Shown here: positions 15,181 to 23,071 of the stretch, piece after piece
Position numbering within the stretch: the first letter of the stretch is position 1
Layout of the letters: each line of letters starts with the position of its first letter
Assembly (NCBI GenBank): GCA_910579785.1
Contig: CAJTVJ010000020.1
Span: 241-28,786, forward strand
Reading direction: 5' to 3'
Length of the DNA: 28,546 nt
Source of the DNA: an uncultured Christensenella sp.
GTDB taxonomy: Bacteria; Bacillota; Clostridia; Christensenellales; UBA3700
The notes under the pieces: generated by a model
The model's database searches: none
What the model was told of the DNA's origin: nothing
Seen by the model: only the letters and a program-made list of their open reading frames with translations
Translations under genes and position numbers: made by a program

Positions 15181-16965
15181 CTATTGAGCCTGGCTGAACT
15201 GACTGTTGTATAGGTCGGCATAGAAGCCATTTTGGCTCAAAAGCTCGTCGTGATTTCCGCTCTCGATTATGTCGCCGTCTTTCATGACAAGTATCAAGTC
15301 GGCATTCTTTATCGTCGAAAGCCTGTGCGCTATTACAAAAGACGTGCGGTCTTTCATAAGTTCGTCCATCGCGCTTTGTATCTTCTGCTCTGTGCGCGTG
15401 TCCACCGAACTCGTCGCTTCGTCGAGTATCAGCATAGGCTTGTCGGCAATCATTGCCCTGGCTATCGTAAGCTGCTGCTTCTGACCTTGCGAAAGACTTA
15501 TCGTATCGCCAAGCACGGTGTCGTAACCGTTTGGCAAAGTGTGTACGAAGTGGTCGAGACCTACGGCGCGGCACGCCTCCTCCAAAGCCTCGTCGCTGAC
15601 GTGAGTCGCATTGTAGACAAGATTTTCTCTCACGCTGCCCTCAAAGAGCCAAGTGTCTTGCAATACCATACAGAACTGCTTTCTGAGTTCGCTTCTCGAC
15701 ATCTTGCCGATAGACACTCCGTCAATGCGTATGTCGCCGTCCTTTATCTCGTTGAATCTCATAAGCAGATTGACCATAGTCGTCTTGCCTGCGCCGGTGG
15801 GACCTACGATAGCTATCTTCTGCCCAGGCATGGCGACGGCGGAAAAGTCCTTGATTATTATCCTGTCGCTGTCTTCATAGCCGAACTTGACGTGATCGAA
15901 TTCCACCTTGCCCTTAATATCGCAAAACTCGAATATCTTGTCGCTCTCGTCCTCCATCTCTTCCGCTTCCAAAAATTCAAATACCCTTTCGCCTGCGGCT
16001 GCCGCCGACTGCAAAGACTGAACTGACTGCGCCATTTGCGACAGCGGCTGAGTGAAATAACGCACGTACATAGTAAAGGCGATTATCGTACCGAAAGATA
16101 TCTTGCCCTTCAATGCGAGCGCCGCGCCGACTACGCATACCGCGACGTATCCCAGATTGCCGATAAATGTCATCAGCGGCATCATCATTCCCGACATACA
16201 CTGCGCCCTAAATCCGCTTTTTTGCAACTCTGCATTCATTCTGTCAAATTCCGCCTGCGACTTCTCTTCGCCGTTGTATGCCTTGACGACTGTATGTCCG
16301 GCATATATCTCCTCAATATGTCCGTTGAGCTCGCCGAGATGTTTTTGCTGACGGATAAAATATTTTTGCGAACGGGATGTTATCAACGACATAAGCAAGA
16401 ATCCTATCACCGTCGCGCCTATCGCGGTCAACGCCAAAATCCAATTCGTGACAAACATCATTATCAAAGAGCCCAAGAAAAGCGTCACTGCCGACACCAA
16501 CGTGCTTATGCTTTGATTGAGCGACTGACCTACGGTGTCCACGTCGTTGGTCACTCTCGACAGCACGTCGCCCGTGCTGGTCTTGTTGTAATACCACATC
16601 GGCAGATTGTTGATCTTCTTTGATATGCCGCTGCGCAGTCCCTGCGACACTCTCTGCGTCGTCGTCGCCATTATCCACCCCTGCAATGACGACAGCACGA
16701 GACTTGCCGCATACATTATTATCAACGTCGTGCCTATCTCCGCCACTGCTGACATGTCTATGCCGCCTATCAATCCTTTTTGCAGTATGTCGGTAAGGTC
16801 GGATATCTTGTTGGGTCCTATCAGTGTAAGCACCGTGCCTGCTATCGCGCAGATTATCGCCACCGCCAACACCGCATAATACTTCTTGCAATTTCTTATT
16901 ATCTTTACCCAAGTGCCTTTAAAGTCCTTGGCTCTTCCTGCGTTTACGTTTTTATCTCCGTGCAT
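15181..16965 (-). CDS. Heterodimeric ABC exporter, subunit with consensus catalytic residues (TM288/LmrD-like)
   Basis: A 594-residue half-transporter: an N-terminal six-helix export domain (about 25-320) fused to a nucleotide-binding domain. Walker A is GPTGAGKTT (388-396), Walker B is MLILDEA (511-517) with the catalytic Glu E516, and the H-loop His is H547. The ABC signature is LSQGQ (491-495) instead of LSGGQ. That pattern, with complementary changes in the partner subunit, matches asymmetric exporters such as TM287/288 and LmrCD, in which one of the two ATP sites is degenerate. The start codon overlaps the partner's stop as TAATG, with AAGGAGG upstream, so the two subunits are translationally coupled. 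Multidrug or lipid export is likely; the substrate is unknown. Confidence 0.93.
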   Translation of the reverse strand: MHGDKNVNAGRAKDFKGTWVKIIRNCKKYYAVLAVAIICAIAGTVLTLIGPNKISDLTDILQKGLIGGIDMSAVAEIGTTLIIMYAASLVLSSLQGWIMATTTQRVSQGLRSGISKKINNLPMWYYNKTSTGDVLSRVTNDVDTVGQSLNQSISTLVSAVTLFLGSLIMMFVTNWILALTAIGATVIGFLLMSLITSRSQKYFIRQQKHLGELNGHIEEIYAGHTVVKAYNGEEKSQAEFDRMNAELQKSGFRAQCMSGMMMPLMTFIGNLGYVAVCVVGAALALKGKISFGTIIAFTMYVRYFTQPLSQMAQSVQSLQSAAAAGERVFEFLEAEEMEDESDKIFEFCDIKGKVEFDHVKFGYEDSDRIIIKDFSAVAMPGQKIAIVGPTGAGKTTMVNLLMRFNEIKDGDIRIDGVSIGKMSRSELRKQFCMVLQDTWLFEGSVRENLVYNATHVSDEALEEACRAVGLDHFVHTLPNGYDTVLGDTISLSQGQKQQLTIARAMIADKPMLILDEATSSVDTRTEQKIQSAMDELMKDRTSFVIAHRLSTIKNADLILVMKDGDIIESGNHDELLSQNGFYADLYNSQFSQAQ

Positions 16966-18719
16966 TATTCAAGTTCCTCCTTAGACATTTGGGAATATGC
17001 GATACGTCTGTAAGTTTCGCAGCTTTGCATCAATTCGCCGTGTTTGCCCTGACCTACTATCCTGCCGTCTTCAAGCACTAATATCCTGTCGGCGTCACGT
17101 ATTGTGCCTATTCTCTGCGCGACTATGATCCTAGTGGAATCCTTGCACTCCCTGTCCAGCGCGCTTCGCAGCGTCTTATCCGTCTTGTAGTCAAGCGCAG
17201 AAAAAGAATCGTCAAATATCAATATCTCAGGCTTTCTGGCGACAGCTCTTGCGATAGACAGTCTCTGCTTTTGACCGCCCGAGAGGTTTGATCCGCCTTG
17301 CGCGACGTACGAATCAACTCCGTCCTTCTTCTGCGATACGAATTCGCTCGCCTGCGCAGTGTCGATGGATTTTGCAATATCATCTTGCGATATCTCTCTT
17401 TTGCAATCGCCGAACGCGACGTTGGAGGCTATCGTACCTGAAAACAGCGTCGCCTTTTGCGATATATATCCTATCTTATCTCTCAGCGAAGACTGTCTGT
17501 ATTCCCTTACGTCTCTGCCGTCGACAAGCACCTGTCCCTGTCCCGCGTCATAAAACCTCGGAATGAGATTTATCACAGTGCTTTTGCCGCAGCCCGTCGC
17601 TCCGATAAGCGCGACCGTCTCGCCCTTGCTCGCCTTAAAAGATATGCCCTCTATCGCGTTGTATCCTGCGTCGGGATATGCAAAACTCACGTCCTTAAAT
17701 TCCACCTCTCCGACCATGCCGTCCAGCCCCTCGTCCTCGCTGCCGTCGGCTATCGCGACTTGCGTACTCAACACTTCATTGATACGCTTGGCGGCTACCT
17801 GAGCTCTCGGCATTAGAATGAATATCATGACCAGCATCATAAACGCCATCAGCACTTGCACCGCATATTGCAAAAATACCACCATATCGGAAAATATCTC
17901 TATTTTGTCAAGCAAATTCGCGCCGTTGAGTATCGCCGCGCCTATCCAATATATCGCAAGCGATAAGCCGCTGAGTATCAACTGTATGCCGGGCATCAAA
18001 AACGACATCACCCTGCCCGTGAATATGCCGGTGTTGGTAAGCACGTCGTTGGCGGTCTTAAACTTATCCTCTTGATACTTCTCGGCATTGTATGCCCTGA
18101 CCACTCTTATGCCCGTGAGATTCTCTCTCGTCACGCGGTTGACGTCGTCGGTGAGCTCTTGCATCTTTTTGAATTTGGGCAGCGCAAGCGCGGAACATAC
18201 CCCCACAAGTACAAGCAATACGACCACGCTTATGCCTGTCGCAAGCGTCCACTGCCAGCTTCCGCCCGATATCTTGCATATCGCCCATATCGCGGTGATA
18301 GGCGCCTTTACTATAAATTGAAGTCCCAGCACAAGCAGCATCTGCACTTGCGTGACGTCGTTTGTCGACCTTGTGATAAGACTCGACGTGGAGAACCGCC
18401 CTATCTCGCTCATCGAAAAACTCTGCACTTTGCCAAATAAGTCTCTCCTCAACGTCGCGCCGAAACCGCTGGCTATTCGCGACGATATAAGCGCGACCGC
18501 CACCGAAAACGCCAAGCTAGCAAAAGCAAACGCAAGCATCTTAGCGCCTGCTATCCACACGTCTTTCATCGCGCTGCCGGGAGTCTGAACAAGTTTGGTT
18601 ATCTCCGCCATATACTCCGGCATCGTCATATCGCACCATACTATAAGCACGATAAAGACTATCGCCAAAAGGATATAAACGACTTCTTTTGATTTTAGTT
18701 TGCCAAATAATTTTAACAT
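16965..18719 (-). CDS. Heterodimeric ABC exporter, subunit with degenerate site (TM287/LmrC-like)
   Basis: A 584-residue half-transporter with an N-terminal membrane domain (about 12-310) and a C-terminal ATPase domain. Walker A is GATGCGKST (373-381) and the signature is canonical LSGGQ (489-493). The Walker B ends ILIFDDS (499-505), with Asp D504 in place of the catalytic Glu, and the H-loop reads VAQR with Gln Q535 in place of His. These changes put the non-hydrolysing site in this subunit, complementary to the LSQGQ change next door. AAGGAG precedes the ATG. It lies downstream of marR, with an intervening operator, so induction by the MarR ligand is expected. Confidence 0.93.
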   Translation of the reverse strand: MLKLFGKLKSKEVVYILLAIVFIVLIVWCDMTMPEYMAEITKLVQTPGSAMKDVWIAGAKMLAFAFASLAFSVAVALISSRIASGFGATLRRDLFGKVQSFSMSEIGRFSTSSLITRSTNDVTQVQMLLVLGLQFIVKAPITAIWAICKISGGSWQWTLATGISVVVLLVLVGVCSALALPKFKKMQELTDDVNRVTRENLTGIRVVRAYNAEKYQEDKFKTANDVLTNTGIFTGRVMSFLMPGIQLILSGLSLAIYWIGAAILNGANLLDKIEIFSDMVVFLQYAVQVLMAFMMLVMIFILMPRAQVAAKRINEVLSTQVAIADGSEDEGLDGMVGEVEFKDVSFAYPDAGYNAIEGISFKASKGETVALIGATGCGKSTVINLIPRFYDAGQGQVLVDGRDVREYRQSSLRDKIGYISQKATLFSGTIASNVAFGDCKREISQDDIAKSIDTAQASEFVSQKKDGVDSYVAQGGSNLSGGQKQRLSIARAVARKPEILIFDDSFSALDYKTDKTLRSALDRECKDSTRIIVAQRIGTIRDADRILVLEDGRIVGQGKHGELMQSCETYRRIAYSQMSKEELE

Positions 18720-18804
18720 CTATCGCTCCTTTTTCTGCAATCGTCCAATAGGCAAGTATTAGGTTTATACGTTATTCCTATACTTATAATCTATTTAACG
18801 ATTA

Positions 18805-18877
18805 CTTTGCATAATCTTTGCATAAATTTTACTAACCTGGTTAGATATTATTTCAAAATAAAACAGACTTTGCACAA
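18805..18877. promoter_or_regulatory. Repeated TTTGCAYAA motif in the ABC leader region
   Basis: CTTTGCATAAT (805-815 of this kilobase) and CTTTGCATAAA (816-826) are tandem copies agreeing at 10 of 11 positions. A third related copy, TTTGCACAA, is at 18869-18877, on the other side of the MarR-like operator. They may be additional protein-binding sites for control of the exporter genes. Function is unproven. Confidence 0.35.
18832..18850 (-). promoter_or_regulatory. MarR operator and -10 region ahead of the ABC genes
   Basis: CTAACCTGGTTAG (18832-18844) is a perfect 6-1-6 palindrome. On the minus strand TAATAT (18845-18850) directly abuts it, the same arrangement as at the marR promoter, where TATAAT abuts the second copy. 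No good -35 is visible, so this promoter is weaker or is helped by another factor. Confidence 0.7.
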
Positions 18878-18893
18878 TTCGCTTCTGTCCGCT

Positions 18894-19352
18894 CTATTTT
18901 TTGCTTTTGAGAAATTCCGACAGTTCAGGTCTAACCTCATCTGCTACTCTTCTTATCTCTTCGCCCGTCTCTATATAAGTCTTTATCTTGTCCATACCCA
19001 ACGCGTCTATCACTCTTGATAGGTGCAACGATATCAGTCCGCGAAGTTCGTCAATCATTCTTCTCCCGTCTTGGGTGAGCGATATATGTATTATCCTCGC
19101 GTCAAGCTTGTCGCAGTTTCGCTCAATTAGATTTTTTGCAACCATCTTCTTTATCAGTACCGCAACTCTGGCTGTGCTTACTCTCATCTTCTTTGCTATC
19201 TCGCCGCAAGTCACGCTGCCCTTTGCCTCGTCAAGAACTTTGAGCACCGCGCCTATACCTGCATTGGTATCGTTCATTCTCGTGTTGAGTTCGCTTGCCT
19301 GTGCCTCATTAAGTTTGTTGAACACGTACTCTATATCTTTTTCATCCGCCAT
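18894..19352 (-). CDS. MarR-family transcriptional regulator
   Basis: A 152-residue winged-helix protein of typical length. The recognition region is GEIAKKMRVSTARVAVLIKKM (about residues 50-70), followed by the wing with the conserved DKLDARIIHISLTQDGR (about 80-97), and dimerisation helices at both ends. It binds DNA as a dimer and is usually released by small ligands. The gene is followed on the same strand by the two ABC exporter genes. A copy of the palindrome CTAACC-N-GGTTAG lies both over its own start point and ahead of the exporter, which implies autorepression plus control of the pump. Its ribosome site is weak. Confidence 0.92.
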   Translation of the reverse strand: MADEKDIEYVFNKLNEAQASELNTRMNDTNAGIGAVLKVLDEAKGSVTCGEIAKKMRVSTARVAVLIKKMVAKNLIERNCDKLDARIIHISLTQDGRRMIDELRGLISLHLSRVIDALGMDKIKTYIETGEEIRRVADEVRPELSEFLKSKK

Positions 19353-19370
19353 AACGCCGTCCCATAATTG

Positions 19371-19413
19371 CTAACCTAGTTAGATTATATGGAGTTTTTA
19401 TAAAAAATGTCAA
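19371..19413 (-). promoter_or_regulatory. marR promoter with overlapping operator
   Basis: On the minus strand TTGACA (19408-19413), an 18-base spacer, and TATAAT (19384-19389) form a full consensus promoter. The inverted repeat CTAACCTAGTTAG (19371-19383) starts at the base next to the -10 and covers the predicted start point, so a bound repressor would block polymerase. Confidence 0.8.
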
Positions 19414-19456
19414 TGAGCTGACTGTAAATTATATGTCAAATATGTAAAGTTTTATC

Positions 19457-19488
19457 AAAAAAAGATATGCCTGCTTAAAGACATATCT
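19457..19488 (-). terminator. Terminator of the fumarase operon
   Basis: AGATATG (19463-19469) and CATATCT (19482-19488) form a 7-bp stem with a 12-base loop. On the minus strand it runs into seven T residues. It lies about 90 bases past the fumarase beta stop codon. Confidence 0.65.
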
Positions 19489-19503
19489 CTCGCACTTTAT
19501 ATC

Positions 19504-19530
19504 GTAAACCTTTTTTTAATATCGGTTTAC
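19504..19530. other. Inverted repeat GTAAACC-N13-GGTTTAC
   Basis: A perfect 7-bp inverted repeat (19504-19510, 19524-19530) surrounds a T7 run, just downstream of the fumarase genes. It has no following T tract in either direction, so it may be a 3' stabilising hairpin or a binding site. Confidence 0.4.
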
Positions 19531-19575
19531 AATTATATTTCATAGTGTTTCGCGCATTTGGGTGTACGTATATGA

Positions 19576-20100
19576 TCAATATATGCTGTTGCCTTTGCTA
19601 TCCACTGCGACAACGGCAGGAAAATCTTTGACGGTAATTCTTCGCACCGCCTCCGTACCGAGATCTTCAAAATAAAGCACTTCCGCCTTTTGGATACATT
19701 TGCTGTATATCGCGCCTGCTCCGCCTATCGCCGCAAAGTATACGCACCCGTTGCGCTTAAACGCCTCTATGCACGCCCCGTCGCGCTTGCCCTTGCCTAT
19801 CTGCGCGGAAAGTCCGTTGTCAAGCATAAAGGGTGTATACTTATCCATTCGGCAAGACGTCGTCGGTCCTGCGCTGCCCAGCACTTCGCCCTCTCTTGCA
19901 GGACACGGTCCCATAAAATAAATAGTCTCGCCCTTATATTCAAAAGCTTGCTTGCCGTCTAGTATACTTTGATACAGTCTCTTATGTCCCGCGTCTCTAA
20001 ACACCAGCATATCGCCGTCAAGACGCACCATATCGCCGACGCTCAAATCCCGCATAGCCTCTTTTGTCAGCGGCAAAGTCAGTCTCTTTACAGCTTGCAT
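19576..20100 (-). CDS. Class I fumarate hydratase, beta subunit (C-terminal domain)
   Basis: A 174-residue subunit matching the C-terminal swivelling domain of iron-sulfur fumarases. Diagnostic stretches are LDGDMLVFRDAGHKR (about 27-41), GPTTSCRMD (78-86), MLDNGLSAQIGKG, AAIGGAGAIYSKCI (123-136) and FEDLGTEAVRRI. Together with the alpha subunit it interconverts fumarate and malate. AAGGAGG seven bases upstream selects the ATG at 20100 rather than a longer open frame to 20157. The start lies inside the end of the alpha gene (13-base overlap), indicating translational coupling. A tartrate dehydratase is the main alternative for this two-subunit architecture, but is less usual in this context. 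Confidence 0.92.
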   Translation of the reverse strand: MQAVKRLTLPLTKEAMRDLSVGDMVRLDGDMLVFRDAGHKRLYQSILDGKQAFEYKGETIYFMGPCPAREGEVLGSAGPTTSCRMDKYTPFMLDNGLSAQIGKGKRDGACIEAFKRNGCVYFAAIGGAGAIYSKCIQKAEVLYFEDLGTEAVRRITVKDFPAVVAVDSKGNSIY

Positions 20101-20954
20101 ATCTCTCCCTCCTTTCTGCCTTCTATGATAAACTCGTCGCTTCTGGCGCAGTGACAAAGCACGTTGACAGCCACAGGAAGCGACGAAATATGCGTGGGAT
20201 ATTTTTCTATAAACACGCCTAGCGCGCTAGTCTTGCCTCCAAATCCCTGCGCGCCTATGCCGAGAGCGTTTATCTCACTTAGCAGTTGCTTTTCAAGCAT
20301 ATCCAACTGCATATCGGGATTGGAAGAGCCGACCTTTCTGAAAAGCGCGTGTTTGGACATTAGCGCAGCTTTTTCCAAAGTGCCGCCCAAGCCTACGCCG
20401 AGAATGACGGGAGGACATGGATTACTGCCTGCGACAGCCGCAGTCTCGACGATAAGTCTCTTTGCCTCTTCAAGTCCCTGCGCAGGATTGAGAAGGTATA
20501 CCTTGGACATATTCTCACTGCCAAAGCCTTTTAGCATTATCTCGACTTTGATATTCTCCCCTTCGGCGTAACTCGTATGCACTACGGCAGGAGTATTCGT
20601 CTTGGTATTTATTCTCGTCACAGGGTCTAGCACCGACTTGCGGAGCGTGACGTACGCCTCTTCGATAGCCTCGTCAATAGCGTCCTGCAATAGCTTGCCT
20701 ACTAGTATCACCTCTTTGCCTATCTCTAAAAAGACTACGGTCATACCCGTGTCTTGACATACGGGTCTATGCTCTGCGATAGCCAAGTCGATATTGTCGT
20801 TCATTACGCCGAGTGCAAACTTGGCGGTCGGATTTTCCTCCCTTTCGCAGGCGTCTCTCAGCGCTTGCCGACAGGCAGGCTCTACTTCGCAAGAAATCTT
20901 GTCTATCGCAAGTTTTATTCTTTTTGCAATATAAGCAGTATCTATCTTTATCAT
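20088..20954 (-). CDS. Class I fumarate hydratase, alpha subunit (Fe-S catalytic domain)
   Basis: A 288-residue subunit of the oxygen-sensitive [4Fe-4S] hydratase. The likely cluster ligands are C66 (PVCQDTGM), C180 (GSNPCPP) and C267 or C269 (LCHCARS). Other family blocks are KGFGSENMS and ILGVGLGGTLEKAA. The split alpha/beta form is typical of anaerobes and archaea, whereas E. coli FumA is one fused chain. AGAGGT points to the ATG at 20954; a GTG six codons earlier is less likely. It runs divergent to walJ from an overlapping promoter region. L-tartrate dehydratase is an alternative reading because it shares the fold. Confidence 0.92.
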   Translation of the reverse strand: MIKIDTAYIAKRIKLAIDKISCEVEPACRQALRDACEREENPTAKFALGVMNDNIDLAIAEHRPVCQDTGMTVVFLEIGKEVILVGKLLQDAIDEAIEEAYVTLRKSVLDPVTRINTKTNTPAVVHTSYAEGENIKVEIMLKGFGSENMSKVYLLNPAQGLEEAKRLIVETAAVAGSNPCPPVILGVGLGGTLEKAALMSKHALFRKVGSSNPDMQLDMLEKQLLSEINALGIGAQGFGGKTSALGVFIEKYPTHISSLPVAVNVLCHCARSDEFIIEGRKEGEICKL

Positions 20955-20972
20955 ATACACCTCTTTGCACAC

Positions 20973-21002
20973 ATTTTACCATAATATCGTTTGTAAATAC
21001 AA
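20973..21002 (-). promoter_or_regulatory. Promoter of the fumarase operon
   Basis: On the minus strand TTGTAT (20997-21002), an 18-base spacer, and TAAAAT (20973-20978) with an upstream TG form an extended -10 promoter. Its -35 lies inside the palindrome TTGTAAATACAA (20991-21002), which it shares with the opposing walJ promoter. Confidence 0.55.
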
Positions 21003-21019
21003 TGACTTTGTGATAAAAT
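20991..21019 (+). promoter_or_regulatory. Promoter of the walJ operon
   Basis: TTGTAA (20991-20996), a 17-base spacer, and TAAAAT (21014-21019) with TG one base upstream. The start near 21026 gives a leader of about 18 bases. The ribosome site before 21044 is weak. Confidence 0.55.
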
Positions 21020-21043
21020 ATATTTTAATCGGACAAATATAAT

Positions 21044-21820
21044 ATGGAATTTTTGAATTTCGCAAGCGGCAGCAAAGGTAATTGCAGTATAATATCCACA
21101 AAGACCGTCAATCTGATGATCGACAACGGTATCGGATTGCGCACTCTTGAAGAAAGGTCGAGGCTTGCAAATTTCGATTTGTCTAAAATCAACGCGATAC
21201 TCATCACTCATGAACACAGCGACCACGTCAAAGGCATAGCCAAATTTTGCAAAAAATATTCGGCGCCCGTATACTGCCACAAAGAGAGCCGAGAATTTCT
21301 CGACCCGATGATATCTCCGTATATCTTGGAAAGCGATATGGACGTGCCATTTGAGCTTGGCGACCTCAAAATCGAGCCTTTTAGACTTCCCCACGATTCC
21401 AATTACAACTTGGGATATAAGATATCGCAAAACGACACGTCGATATCAATCGCGACAGACCTGGGATACGTCGGCGAAGCTACGCTTGAAAAGCTTAAAG
21501 ACAGCACTATGGTCATGCTTGAATCCAACCACGATATAGACATGCTCAAAGAAGGCGCGTATCCGTATTCGCTTAAACACCGAATACTCAGCAAGAACGG
21601 ACATTTGTCCAACGACGACTGCGCCGAAGCGATACTTCAACTGCGAAAAATGGGCACCAAAAGATTTTTGCTTGCGCACCTCTCGCAGGACAACAACACA
21701 CCCGAACTCGCATTTGACTGCGTGGCAAAAGCGTTGGAAAAGGACGCGTATACAGAAGGCGTGGACGCATACGTAGACATAGCCAACCAATATAAATCAA
21801 CTTCAAAGTTTACTCTGTGA
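21044..21820 (+). CDS. walJ: MBL-fold hydrolase WalJ (YycJ)
   Basis: A 258-residue metallo-beta-lactamase-fold protein of normal length. Metal-binding residues are H56-x-H58-x-D60-H61 (THEHSDH), H117 (LPHDS), D139 (ATDLGY) and H212 (LLAHLSQDNN). The last block, with LSNDDCAEAI, is typical of the WalJ/YycJ group, a probable 5' exonuclease or nuclease linked to coordinating cell division with replication. In Bacillus it closes the walRK operon next to rlmH. Here rlmH is again close, with a CPBP protease between them and no walRK in view. The order implies walJ-protease-rlmH cotranscription. Confidence 0.92.
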   Translation: MEFLNFASGSKGNCSIISTKTVNLMIDNGIGLRTLEERSRLANFDLSKINAILITHEHSDHVKGIAKFCKKYSAPVYCHKESREFLDPMISPYILESDMDVPFELGDLKIEPFRLPHDSNYNLGYKISQNDTSISIATDLGYVGEATLEKLKDSTMVMLESNHDIDMLKEGAYPYSLKHRILSKNGHLSNDDCAEAILQLRKMGTKRFLLAHLSQDNNTPELAFDCVAKALEKDAYTEGVDAYVDIANQYKSTSKFTL

Positions 21821-21826
21821 GGAAAT

Positions 21827-23071
21827 ATGAAAAACAACGACGTACAAAACGGCAACAATAAAAAAGGCTTTTTAAGTTCTTTTAAAAAGACGGACGATAC
21901 GCTTAAATTTTATGATGCGGGAACAATGTTCATAGGTCAGTTTATCTTGCAATATATGCTGCAACTCGTGCTTTTGCTTTTGCTCAACAGCATATTCGCA
22001 TATAAACTCGGCGTAAGCCAAGGCACTCAGGAAGGCGCGGACGCGATAGCGCAAGCTTATACGCAATTTTCCTCATCAACTGTCGGCATCATTATCGTTG
22101 TATTGATAAACGAAATGACGATGATTCTCTCCCCTTTGGCATTTTGGAAAATCAAATCCTTCAACCCCTTTAAAGGCGTGGGATTCAAAAGAAAGCTCAA
22201 CGGCAGTCAAATAGCAATGACTTTGCCGATATCAATAGGACTGCTGGCTGGCATTATGCCGCTGGCGACTTTGTTCATATCCCTTGTGGAAATGACGGGA
22301 TATACTTATACCGGCGCAAATATAGTAGTCGACAGCTTTGGAAAGCTTGTGCTTTATCTGATTTTCGTAGCCGCTCTGCCTGCCGTATGCGAAGAGATAC
22401 TTCACAGAGGTATGATAGCAAGAGGCGCAAGCAATATGTCGGTGTTTGTCGCTATAATATTGAGCTCGACGATATTTTCGCTTATGCACGGCTCGCCGGT
22501 GCAACTTGTGCATCAATTCTTCGTCGGCGTTGTATGCTGTCTTGTCTACTTCATGACGGGAAGTATATGGGCAAGCATACTCACACACTTTTTAAACAAC
22601 GCTATCACACTGATAAGCGGATACGTGATATTCCTTATCTCAGGCTCTACCGAGTTGGCTATCCCCTGGTGGGGTATGCTGATACTCTGCATAGGCGGAC
22701 TTGCGATACTAATTGCAAGCTTGATCGGCATGTATAAGATATGCCTTGCCAAGCGTAAAAAAGAAGACGCCGCTATGGATATAGAGGCGCAGCCGGAAAT
22801 AATTTACAGCGGCAAAAAAAGACGTTTGAATTCATTCAACAGCAGAATGGCTTATCTCTTTAAATCTCCCGAGCAGGTGCTCAAAGAAAAAGAGGCTCAA
22901 CGCCAAATTGACGAGCAGCTTGCAGAATACGGTCCCGAGAAAATCGAGGTGTATAACTCCCTGCGCGACGAGGAAAAGGTCGAAACGCGAAAGAAAAACA
23001 GCAGAGCTATCATATTCACTTTGGTCGTCGTGACCGTGCTGTGGATTATAGGCACGATAGGAGGCTATTGA
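21827..23071 (+). CDS. CPBP-family intramembrane metalloprotease with cytoplasmic extension
   Basis: A 414-residue membrane protein. The three CPBP (Abi) motifs are E189-E190-x3-R194 (CEEILHRGM), H221 (FSLMHG) and H254-x3-N258 (LTHFLNN), the presumed metal ligands and catalytic Glu of a CAAX-type/Rce1-like peptidase. About eight hydrophobic segments cover residues 32-58, 85-105, 128-155, 170-188, 204-222, 224-245, 257-272 and 279-305. An unusual charged stretch (about 307-390) follows, then a final hydrophobic segment (392-412), making it longer than the common 220-300 residues. GAGGAAAT overlapping the walJ stop gives its ribosome site. Its stop shares bases with the rlmH start (TGATG). Roles of relatives include immunity, prenyl-protein processing and envelope control; which applies here is unknown. 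Confidence 0.88.
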   Translation: MKNNDVQNGNNKKGFLSSFKKTDDTLKFYDAGTMFIGQFILQYMLQLVLLLLLNSIFAYKLGVSQGTQEGADAIAQAYTQFSSSTVGIIIVVLINEMTMILSPLAFWKIKSFNPFKGVGFKRKLNGSQIAMTLPISIGLLAGIMPLATLFISLVEMTGYTYTGANIVVDSFGKLVLYLIFVAALPAVCEEILHRGMIARGASNMSVFVAIILSSTIFSLMHGSPVQLVHQFFVGVVCCLVYFMTGSIWASILTHFLNNAITLISGYVIFLISGSTELAIPWWGMLILCIGGLAILIASLIGMYKICLAKRKKEDAAMDIEAQPEIIYSGKKRRLNSFNSRMAYLFKSPEQVLKEKEAQRQIDEQLAEYGPEKIEVYNSLRDEEKVETRKKNSRAIIFTLVVVTVLWIIGTIGGY

